8,565 nucleotides of DNA, from assembly GCA_947623705.1 (NCBI GenBank), contig CANQHT010000049.1, positions 1-8,565 on the forward strand. Reading direction: 5' to 3'. Source of the DNA: an uncultured Bacilli bacterium. GTDB taxonomy: Bacteria; Bacillota_I; Bacilli_A; RF39; UBA660. Below the pieces are notes generated by a model, which was not told the DNA's origin, ran no database searches, and saw only the letters and a program-made list of their open reading frames with translations. A program made the translations under genes and the position numbers. Every line of letters starts with the position of its first letter. The stretch's first letter is position 1. This document shows, piece by piece, positions 1 through 6,382 of the stretch.

Positions 1-2332
1 CAATACCATTTTCAATAATGGTTGTACATATTAAGATATCATATTTTTGACTTACAAAGTCATCCATTACTTTTTCAAGTTCTTCTTTACTCATTCTCCC
101 GTGGGCATAAACAATTCTGGCTTCGGGAACGAGCTCATTAATATGATTTACAACTTTTTCTAAGTCTTCAACCCGATTATATAAAATATATATTTGACCT
201 TTTCGCGATAATTCTTTATAAATCGCATCTCTTATAAGTAAGTCTTGTTCTTCGACAACATAAGTTTGAACTGGATACCTATTAACTGGTGGTGTATCGA
301 TAATTGATAAATCTCTGAGACCTGACAAAGCCATCTTTAAAGTCCGTGGAATTGGGGTTGCCGATAAAGTTAAAACATTGACATCCGTTTTATATTCTTT
401 AATCTTTTCTTTATGTTTTACGCCAAATCTTTGCTCTTCATCAACTACGAGTAAGCCTAATTTTTGCATTTTAACATCATCACTTAATATGCGGTGCGTA
501 CCTACTAAAACATCGATGCCACCTGTTTCACATTTTTCTAAAATATATTTTTCTTCTTTAGGACTAGTAAAACGATTTAAAAGGCGAATTTCCACCGGTA
601 TATCTTTAAATCTTTCTTTAATTACATTGTATTGTTGTTTAGCCAAAATAGTAGTTGGACATAAATACATTACTTGATAATTATTAATAACCGTTTTAAA
701 AATAGCCCGCATTGCCACTTCGGTTTTTCCAAAACCAACATCACCACATAATAAACGATCCATTGGTACCTCTTTATTTAAATCATTACTAATTTCAGCG
801 ATAGCTTTTGATTGGTCTTTTGTCTCCGTATATTGAAATGAACTTGCAAATAAGGCTTCATCGGCATAATTTTTGTAAGACACACCCTTAATCTTGGCTC
901 TTTCAGTATATAATTTTAATAATTCTTGAGAAATATCTTTGGCTTTGGCTTTAATATAAGTCTTTGTTTTAGCCCAACTAGCGGAATTCAACTTATTTAA
1001 TTTTGGTTCGGCACCATTTTTATCCGAATATTTATAAATCGTATTAATTTTTTCGACTGGAATATAAATCTTATCATTTCCTTCATATAAAATTTGAATA
1101 TAATCTTTTTGCATTCCATCTTTAGTTAAAGTTACTAAACCATTATAGATACCAATACCATGATTAATATGAACTACATAGTCGCCTTTTTCTAGATCAT
1201 TATAACTTTTAATTTTTTTACCAATATGTAAATTATTTTTATACTTGGCTTCTTTATTAACTTGAATACCAATATCATATTCGGAAATACAAACTATGTT
1301 ATTTAAAATAAATCCTTTACCAATTCGTTCTTTAATTATTTTAGCATGTGGAATATACTCTTTAATTGTTTTAATTTCACTATCTTTAGGAAGATAAAAA
1401 TAGATTTCTTTACCTTCTTTTTCCCACTTATAAACCGTATCTTTTAAATATTCAAAATTTTCATTAAATGGTGGTATTTCTTTGGCTACTATATCTGTTG
1501 GATTATTAATGGTATCTAAATATAATTCATAACTTGGATTTATTTCATTTAGTTCATACATATATTTTGTATGTTCATCTTTTTCTTCTTGATATTCTAC
1601 TATCTCATTAGCCAGTTTCTCATAAGCAACATCAATTTGGTCTTTATTATAATAAACCACTATGCCCTTTGAATAATCGTATAGAGAATTTTTTTCATCA
1701 GTGGCAATTTCTTGGAAAGGATTAATAACTATTTCTTTAGTATCAGATATTGTCCTTTGGGTATTTTCATCAAAATAACGAATAGATTCAATAGAGTCAC
1801 CAAAAAATTCAATTCTTATTGGATGATTTTCATTAATTACAAAAATATCCATAATAAAACCACGAACGGAATACTCGCCACTCATTGTAACCATTGATTC
1901 TCTTTTATAACCAAATTCATTTAAAGTATTAATAAATTCTTCACGATTTAAAGACATATCGGGTTTTAAAGTTATACTATTTTTTGAATTAATACTTGGT
2001 AAATATTTAAGATAGCCAATTAAATTCGTGACTATTATTAGTTTTTCATTGGCAATTTTTTCTAAAACATTAAGTCTGCCTATTTCAAATTCGGGTGACA
2101 TAGCGACAACCTTGGAAGTAATGAAATCATCCATCGGAAATAATTCACAATTTGGTTGGTGTAATTTTATCGCATTATATAATTTATTACTTTCATAAAG
2201 ATTACTAGCTACTAAAATGATATTTTCTTTCTTTTGATTATAAAGTTCACTCACGAAAAAAGCGATTAACTCAGTCGTTAACCCATATGTCGTTTTACCA
2301 TTTGCAAAATTAAAATACTCACTTAAATTCAT
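1..2332 (-). CDS. mfd: Transcription-repair coupling factor Mfd (partial, C-terminus beyond window)
   Basis: Mfd is a DNA translocase that removes RNA polymerase stalled at lesions and recruits UvrA for nucleotide excision repair. Translating the minus strand from the ATG at 2332 gives 777 codons without a stop, open to the window edge. Visible parts in order: a UvrB-like N-terminal region (about 1-290, with motifs such as GEYSVRGFIMDIF); an RNA polymerase-interacting domain beginning near DYVVHINHGIGIY (384-396); a Q-motif region with DQ at 506-507; Walker A GDVGFGKT (530-537); a DEEQ Walker B box (631-634); and SATPIPRT (657-664). The second RecA-like lobe is cut off. The ATG lies 20 bases after the pth stop, with a GGGTG-type site just before it. 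Walker A lies roughly 100 residues earlier than in E. coli Mfd (K634 there, K536 here), so the N-terminal half is compact. Family identity is certain. Confidence 0.96.
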   Translation of the reverse strand, partial: MNLSEYFNFANGKTTYGLTTELIAFFVSELYNQKKENIILVASNLYESNKLYNAIKLHQPNCELFPMDDFITSKVVAMSPEFEIGRLNVLEKIANEKLIIVTNLIGYLKYLPSINSKNSITLKPDMSLNREEFINTLNEFGYKRESMVTMSGEYSVRGFIMDIFVINENHPIRIEFFGDSIESIRYFDENTQRTISDTKEIVINPFQEIATDEKNSLYDYSKGIVVYYNKDQIDVAYEKLANEIVEYQEEKDEHTKYMYELNEINPSYELYLDTINNPTDIVAKEIPPFNENFEYLKDTVYKWEKEGKEIYFYLPKDSEIKTIKEYIPHAKIIKERIGKGFILNNIVCISEYDIGIQVNKEAKYKNNLHIGKKIKSYNDLEKGDYVVHINHGIGIYNGLVTLTKDGMQKDYIQILYEGNDKIYIPVEKINTIYKYSDKNGAEPKLNKLNSASWAKTKTYIKAKAKDISQELLKLYTERAKIKGVSYKNYADEALFASSFQYTETKDQSKAIAEISNDLNKEVPMDRLLCGDVGFGKTEVAMRAIFKTVINNYQVMYLCPTTILAKQQYNVIKERFKDIPVEIRLLNRFTSPKEEKYILEKCETGGIDVLVGTHRILSDDVKMQKLGLLVVDEEQRFGVKHKEKIKEYKTDVNVLTLSATPIPRTLKMALSGLRDLSIIDTPPVNRYPVQTYVVEEQDLLIRDAIYKELSRKGQIYILYNRVEDLEKVVNHINELVPEARIVYAHGRMSKEELEKVMDDFVSQKYDILICTTIIENGI

Positions 2333-2352
2333 ATCACACCCATTTTCACACC

Positions 2353-2901
2353 TTAAATATTATTATAATTCAAGGCTTTTTCTATACCATCACTTATAAA
2401 CAAATCAATTATTTTATTGTAACTTGGTGTATTACTTAAGATGCTTTCTAATTCATTTTTAGTAAATTTACCTAAAACATATTTATCAGTCGGAATTGTC
2501 GCACTTTTACCAATACCAATTTTAAGTCGAGCAAACTCTTCACTTTCTAATTCTTTAATTATGGATTTAATACCATTATGGCCTCCAGCTGAACTATTTC
2601 TTTTAATTTTAAAAGTCCCAACTTCCATATCTAAATCATCTTGAATAACTAATATATCTTCGGGCTTTATTTTATAAAATTTAGCAAACTTACTAACTGC
2701 TAAACCAGATAAATTCATATATGTTAAAGGTTTTATATAAATTATAGCGTTATCTCCTTCGCCATCTTTATATAGGTAGGCTTCAACTTTATTTTTCCAA
2801 TCAACTTTGCCTAAATAATTATCAAGAACCATAAATCCGACATTATGTCGTGTATTTTTATATTCCCGACCCGGATTACCTAATCCAACAATTAATTTCA
2901 T
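2353..2901 (-). CDS. pth: Peptidyl-tRNA hydrolase Pth
   Basis: Pth cleaves the ester bond of peptidyl-tRNAs that drop off the ribosome, recycling tRNA in the cytoplasm. The 182-residue length is usual for the family. The N-terminus MKLIVGLGNPG is the family signature. Residues matching the E. coli active site are all present: N9, catalytic H19 in TRHNVGF, M62-N63 in TYMNLSG, D88 in QDDLD, and N109 in SAGGHNG. The start is supported by a GGGAGG site at 2906-2911, four bases before the ATG. The start overlaps the trmN6 stop in an ATGA, so the two are probably translationally coupled. The TAA stop runs directly into a GGTG-like site before mfd. In B. subtilis pth (spoVC) also lies just upstream of mfd, with the small gene fin between them; fin is absent here. 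Confidence 0.97.
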   Translation of the reverse strand: MKLIVGLGNPGREYKNTRHNVGFMVLDNYLGKVDWKNKVEAYLYKDGEGDNAIIYIKPLTYMNLSGLAVSKFAKFYKIKPEDILVIQDDLDMEVGTFKIKRNSSAGGHNGIKSIIKELESEEFARLKIGIGKSATIPTDKYVLGKFTKNELESILSNTPSYNKIIDLFISDGIEKALNYNNI

Positions 2902-3614
2902 AATTCCTCCCTAAACATATTTTGATAAGTCATTAACCCATCAATATTATAAATATTTCCCATTTTTATTCCTAAATCAGCATCTTTAAGACATCTAACA
3001 AGTAAAATGCTTGGTTTATTTTCTTCCTTTGTTTTAACTAAAGTTAAATTTTTAACATTTAATTTATATTTACTCGCTAAAATAATTATTTCATCTAAAC
3101 GATCAATATGATGAACTAAATAAAATTCGCCTTTAGTATTTAAATGCATACTAGCAATTTTAAAAATATCTTCTAAAGTAACTTTTAATTCATGCCGAGC
3201 AATACTTAAACCATCTAATTTATTTGTATAATCTAAATTAATTACTTTAAAATATGGCGGGTTACATGTTATTATATCATATTTTTTATTACCTATAGAT
3301 TCACTAAAATCTTTTATGTCGGCATTTACAAATTCAATTTGGTTATCTAAATTATTGTAGGAAACACTTAATTTACCCAATTCATAAATATCAGTTTGAA
3401 TTTCAACACCTGTGATTTGTGCTTTAGTTTTCGTACTTAAGATTAATGGAATAGCGCCATTCCCACTGCATAAATCTAGGATATTTTTAGTTTTACTACT
3501 TGTTTTAACATATTCGGCAAGTAAAATGGAATCTAAAGAAAATTTAAAATAACTCGGGTATTGATAGATTTTTAAACCATAATCATATAAATCGTTTAAT
3601 ACTTCTTTAGCCAT
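2898..3614 (-). CDS. trmN6: tRNA1(Val) A37 N6-methyltransferase family protein (TrmN6/YabB)
   Basis: This is a class I SAM-dependent methyltransferase of the YfiC/YabB/TrmN6 family, which methylates N6 of adenine 37 in a tRNA (valine tRNA in E. coli). The 238-residue protein has SAM-binding motif I DLCSGNG (47-53), an acidic residue ending strand 2 (E71 in GVEI), an NAD motif at 97-99 likely contacting the adenine of SAM, and the catalytic NPPY tetrapeptide (118-121) typical of N6-adenine or glutamine N5 methylation. The next gene upstream is ricT, as in B. subtilis (yaaT, yabA, yabB) but without yabA. Its ATG shares one base with the ricT stop (TAATG) and no good Shine-Dalgarno lies at normal distance, so it is probably coupled. 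It ends in TGA, used here as a stop. The exact tRNA substrate is inferred. Confidence 0.88.
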   Translation of the reverse strand: MAKEVLNDLYDYGLKIYQYPSYFKFSLDSILLAEYVKTSSKTKNILDLCSGNGAIPLILSTKTKAQITGVEIQTDIYELGKLSVSYNNLDNQIEFVNADIKDFSESIGNKKYDIITCNPPYFKVINLDYTNKLDGLSIARHELKVTLEDIFKIASMHLNTKGEFYLVHHIDRLDEIIILASKYKLNVKNLTLVKTKEENKPSILLVRCLKDADLGIKMGNIYNIDGLMTYQNMFREEL

Positions 3615-4381
3615 TATTTATATTCGACTTCTTCCTTATTGCTGCCAACTAATACTTTGCATTTGCGATTTAAGATATCGACACTGATTACTTCGCCTTC
3701 GCCATTTTTTGTTTTAATAACATCCCCAATGGATGGCATATTTTTACTACATTCTAAATAATTTTCATCTTCATATTGTAAGCAACATAACAAACGCCCA
3801 CATACTCCATTAATTTTGGAAGGATTTAAGGCTAAATTTTGATTTTTGGCCATATTCATAGAAATTGCATCAATGTGATTTAAGAAACGCCCACAACAAA
3901 GTCTTTCACCACAGACACCATAACCTCCAACTTCTTTTGCTTTATCGCGAGCCCCAATTTGGCGAAGTTCAATTCTTGTATGATAAATTCCCGCAAGCTT
4001 ACGGGCAAGTTCACGAAAATCAACTCTTTCATCAGAAACAAAGTTAAATAATAATTGGGATTTATCAAAATTAAAATCGGCACTAATAACATTCATATTT
4101 AATTCTAAATCTTTTACTAATTCCTTACATTTATCTAAAGCTTTGCTACTTTCTTTTAATAAATCTTCATAATTTTTCGTATCTTCTTTAGTAGCTTTTC
4201 TAATAATTTTTCTATATTTATCTTCTTCATTATTATTTTCACTAATCAAATGATTTATTTTGCCATATTGTAAACCTTTTTCAGTTTCAACAATAACATA
4301 ATCATTGATTTTATAATCATCCGAACTTAAGAAATAATAATTTTTGCCTTGGGTTTTAAATATAACACTATATAACTTCAT
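3614..4381 (-). CDS. ricT: PSP1-domain protein RicT (YaaT), Ric/Y-complex subunit
   Basis: RicT (YaaT) is a PSP1-domain protein. In B. subtilis it forms the Ric complex with RicA (YmcA) and RicF (YlbF), carries iron-sulfur clusters, and assists RNase Y-dependent mRNA maturation. The 255-residue sequence shows a beta-rich N-terminus, a charged helical stretch around 50-95, and the PSP1 core (about 95-185, including GARDKAKEVGGYG). Cysteine clusters are GVCGERLCC (C157, C162, C163) and GVCGRLLCC (C194, C199, C200), plus C211 and C241; these are the likely cluster ligands. A well-spaced GGAGGG site (4390-4395) lies 8 bases before the ATG. The gene overlaps the end of holB by 14 bases and is followed by trmN6 with a one-base overlap, matching the B. 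subtilis holB-yaaT order. RicA and RicF genes are not in this window. Confidence 0.93.
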   Translation of the reverse strand: MKLYSVIFKTQGKNYYFLSSDDYKINDYVIVETEKGLQYGKINHLISENNNEEDKYRKIIRKATKEDTKNYEDLLKESSKALDKCKELVKDLELNMNVISADFNFDKSQLLFNFVSDERVDFRELARKLAGIYHTRIELRQIGARDKAKEVGGYGVCGERLCCGRFLNHIDAISMNMAKNQNLALNPSKINGVCGRLLCCLQYEDENYLECSKNMPSIGDVIKTKNGEGEVISVDILNRKCKVLVGSNKEEVEYK

Positions 4382-5228
4382 TATTTATTCCCTCCATTTC
4401 TAAAACAAATTTATCTAATAATAACTCGATATTAACATTATAATTGATTTCTTGTAAAATTTCGATAATTAATTGCATTTTTCTTTGAATATTTTTAATA
4501 CTTAAGTTAGATAAAAATGTTGGATTATCATCCTTTGTACCACTTATTTTATTATTTAATGTTGTTTTATATATAGAAAGCGCCATCGATAAGAAATTCT
4601 TAACATCAGATTTTTCTAAATCTATTAAATATTCGTTATTACACAATATTGATTTTTTCTTTTCGACTTCAATATCTTCTAAATAATCCATTACTTTTTG
4701 AGATAATTCTTGATATTCTAATTCGGTTAAATCTGAACTTTCATCTTCAGAAAAATTAGCACTGATTAATTCACAACGACTTTGAATAGTTGGTAAAACG
4801 TTATCTTTTTCACTAGTTATAAAAAAACCAATCACATTACCTTCCGGTTCTTCAAGAAACTTTAACATTATATTTGCAGATGGTGAATTTAATTTTTCAG
4901 CATTTTTAATTATATAAATTGATTCATTCGTAAATTGATTAGACTTGGCAAAAGTATTTTTTAAATCTAAAATTTGTTCTTTTTTAATAAATTCGCCATC
5001 AGGTTCAATAATTTTCAAACTAGGAAGATTTTGTAAATCAATTAAATGGCATAAAGAACATTTATTACAATTATCTTCATAATTATTCACGCAAAAAATG
5101 TTCTTTATAACTTTTAAAAGAACTTCTAAACATTTAGGAATATTATTTGTTGTAATAAGGTAAGCATGCGCTAATTTTTTATTATGATAATATTCTACTA
5201 ATTTTTCTAAATCTTTACTACCTGTCAT
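4368..5228 (-). CDS. holB: DNA polymerase III delta-prime subunit HolB
   Basis: Delta-prime is the stator subunit of the clamp loader that opens the beta sliding clamp together with DnaX and delta (HolA). The 286-residue protein has the AAA+ fold start LAHAYL (19-24). The Walker A position is degenerate (TTNNIPKC in place of GxxGxGKT), as expected for a subunit that does not hydrolyse ATP. It also shows a zinc-binding set C46, C54, C57 and C60, the helical EEPEGN segment (126-131), and the SRC motif (150-152) whose arginine acts in trans on a neighbouring ATPase. The start follows an AAGGAGG site (5232-5238) that includes the last two bases of the preceding stop codon; the 3-base spacing is short but usable. 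In B. subtilis tmk, yaaQ and yaaR lie between bofA and holB; here holB follows bofA directly. It stops at TAG. Confidence 0.93.
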   Translation of the reverse strand: MTGSKDLEKLVEYYHNKKLAHAYLITTNNIPKCLEVLLKVIKNIFCVNNYEDNCNKCSLCHLIDLQNLPSLKIIEPDGEFIKKEQILDLKNTFAKSNQFTNESIYIIKNAEKLNSPSANIMLKFLEEPEGNVIGFFITSEKDNVLPTIQSRCELISANFSEDESSDLTELEYQELSQKVMDYLEDIEVEKKKSILCNNEYLIDLEKSDVKNFLSMALSIYKTTLNNKISGTKDDNPTFLSNLSIKNIQRKMQLIIEILQEINYNVNIELLLDKFVLEMEGINNEVI

Positions 5229-5236
5229 ACTCCTCC

Positions 5237-5425
5237 TTAATTTATGATAAAGAAAAGCGCAAATAAGGATAACAAACCAGGAACTCCTAAAACGGAAGTA
5301 ATTAAGATGGTAATGAAATTGATAGGAAGAAAGATTCCCACTTTATTTAACATTACATTTATGCCATAGATAACACCAAAAGCAAATATTACTCTTTTTA
5401 TTAGAGTTCCTAATTTTATTTTCAT
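5237..5425 (-). CDS. bofA: Short BofA-family membrane protein
   Basis: BofA (PF07441) in Bacillus is a forespore-membrane protein that inhibits the SpoIVFB protease and so delays processing of pro-sigma-K. This 62-residue protein matches the C-terminal part of BofA: a hydrophobic helix (about 10-28), then GIFLPINFITILI and VLGVPGLLSL, comparable to the VPINL and LGIPG segments of B. subtilis BofA. The first membrane helix of full-length BofA (87 residues) is missing. Position after recR agrees with the recR-yaaL-bofA order of B. subtilis. I chose the ATG at 5425 because GGGTGA lies just before it; an in-frame ATG at 5437 would add MGDI but has no Shine-Dalgarno. Family membership is well supported. 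The sporulation role is uncertain, since no sporulation partner is visible. Confidence 0.78.
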   Translation of the reverse strand: MKIKLGTLIKRVIFAFGVIYGINVMLNKVGIFLPINFITILITSVLGVPGLLSLFALFFIIN

Positions 5426-5439
5426 GATATCACCCATAA

Positions 5440-5445
5440 ATTATA
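5440..5445 (-). promoter_or_regulatory. Possible -10 element before bofA
   Basis: A consensus TATAAT lies in the 37-base gap between recR and bofA. Transcription would start near 5433, just before the ATG at 5425. No -35 is found at proper spacing (TTGAGC is only 10 bases away), and the gap is almost pure AT, so chance occurrence is likely. Confidence 0.2.
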
Positions 5446-5462
5446 TTATTTATAAGCTCAAT

Positions 5463-6065
5463 TTATTCCGATATTCTTTTGCGATCCTCTAATGCTTTAT
5501 CAAGTGTAATGATATCAAGATAATCAATTTCGGCACCCATTGGAATACCATAAGAAAGCCTTGATATTGTTACATTTTTCTTTTCAAATATTTTCTTGAT
5601 ATACAAAGTTGTAGTTTCCCCTTCAATAGATGATTTTAATGCTAAAATAAGTTCGGGATTTTGAGCTTCATCAACTCTTTTTACTAGTGATGAAATATTA
5701 ATATCTTCCGGACCTATACTATCCATTGGACTAATTAGACCATTTAATACATGATAGACTCCTTTGAAATTTCCTACTTTTTCAAAAGAAATAAGACTTT
5801 TATAATCTTCAATAACACATATTAAATTATGGTCTCTTTCTTGATCACTACAAATATCACATATTTCATTTTCCGTTAAACTACCACATATTGGGCACTT
5901 TTTTATTTTATTTTTAGCATCAACTAAGGCACTAGCAAAGTCCGTTATTTCTTTATCATCCATTAGAATTGTGGCTAAAGCCATTCTTTCTGCCGATTTT
6001 TCCCCAACACCTGGTTGTTTTTTATAAAAATTTATTAATTTTAATAATGAATCTGGATACAACAT
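5463..6065 (-). CDS. recR: Recombination mediator protein RecR
   Basis: RecR works with RecO (and RecF) to load RecA on SSB-coated single-stranded DNA at gaps. The 200-residue length is normal. The sequence shows an N-terminal helix-hairpin-helix region (QPGVGEKSAERMA, 17-29), a four-cysteine zinc finger (C57, C60, C69, C72), and a Toprim domain starting near VIEDYKSLISFE (84-95) with the acidic pair E86-D87. The conserved stretch YHVLNGLISPMDSIGPED spans 104-121. The SIEGETTTLYI and RLSYGIPMGAEIDY segments (146-156, 169-182) complete the family pattern. The ATG comes one base after the ybaB stop and has no clear Shine-Dalgarno, suggesting translational coupling with ybaB, its usual neighbour. 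A tail of about 20 residues follows the Toprim fold. Confidence 0.97.
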   Translation of the reverse strand: MLYPDSLLKLINFYKKQPGVGEKSAERMALATILMDDKEITDFASALVDAKNKIKKCPICGSLTENEICDICSDQERDHNLICVIEDYKSLISFEKVGNFKGVYHVLNGLISPMDSIGPEDINISSLVKRVDEAQNPELILALKSSIEGETTTLYIKKIFEKKNVTISRLSYGIPMGAEIDYLDIITLDKALEDRKRISE

Positions 6066-6066
6066 A

Positions 6067-6366
6067 TTACATCAACCCATCTAAAGCCCCAGCATATTGA
6101 CCTAATTTTTCAGCCATAGCTTTGTTTATTTGATTAAAGGCATCTTTAGTTGCAATTTGTAACATATCACCAAGAATTTCTTTATCTTCTTCTGATATAT
6201 CACCATCTTTAACTATTTTTACATTTCTAATTTCTTTAGCACCATTAAAAGTAATTTCAACCCATTCAGATTTACCAGTAAATTCCATTTTTTCTAGTTC
6301 TTCTTTCTTTTGGGTAATTTCTCTTTGCATTCTTTGGGCTTGAGCCATTAAATTTTGCATATTCAT
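6067..6366 (-). CDS. YbaB/EbfC-family nucleoid-associated protein
   Basis: YbaB/EbfC proteins are small DNA-binding dimers that coat the nucleoid and are almost always encoded between dnaX and recR, as here. The 99-residue protein has the N-terminal coiled helix NLMAQAQRMQREITQKKEELEKM region (about 4-27), a central beta sheet (WVEITFNGAKEIRNVKI), and a C-terminal helix ending QYAGALDGLM, close to the family GLGLPGLM-type end. An upstream in-frame GTG at 6375 would add three residues but lies inside the ribosome-binding site, so the ATG at 6366 is preferred: the near-ideal AAGGAGGTGAT ends a few bases before it. The B. subtilis orthologue is yaaK. Its cellular role in this lineage is inferred from the family only. 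Confidence 0.95.
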   Translation of the reverse strand: MNMQNLMAQAQRMQREITQKKEELEKMEFTGKSEWVEITFNGAKEIRNVKIVKDGDISEEDKEILGDMLQIATKDAFNQINKAMAEKLGQYAGALDGLM

Positions 6367-6370
6367 AACA

Positions 6371-6382
6371 ATCACCTCCTTA
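6371..6382 (-). promoter_or_regulatory. Near-perfect Shine-Dalgarno of ybaB containing the dnaX stop
   Basis: TAAGGAGGTGAT on the minus strand is complementary to essentially the whole anti-Shine-Dalgarno tail of 16S rRNA. Its first three bases are the dnaX stop codon. GGAGG ends 8 bases before the ATG at 6366, so it decides that start over the GTG at 6375, which lies inside the site. Confidence 0.85.

Noticed and set aside
378..677. Plus-strand open frame of 99 codons (and others at 1712, 2441, 3865 and 6396)
   Set aside because: All lie opposite strongly supported minus-strand genes (mfd, pth, ricT, dnaX), show no domain signature, and have low-complexity composition typical of antisense frames.
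2362..2367. Perfect TATAAT upstream of mfd, inside the end of pth
   Set aside because: It is made by Tyr/Asn codons, and the hexamer 17 bases upstream (ATGGTA) is a poor -35; likely chance.
3880..4092. Second minus-strand frame of 70 codons inside ricT
   Set aside because: It is fully nested in ricT in another frame, with no ribosome-binding site and no recognisable sequence features.
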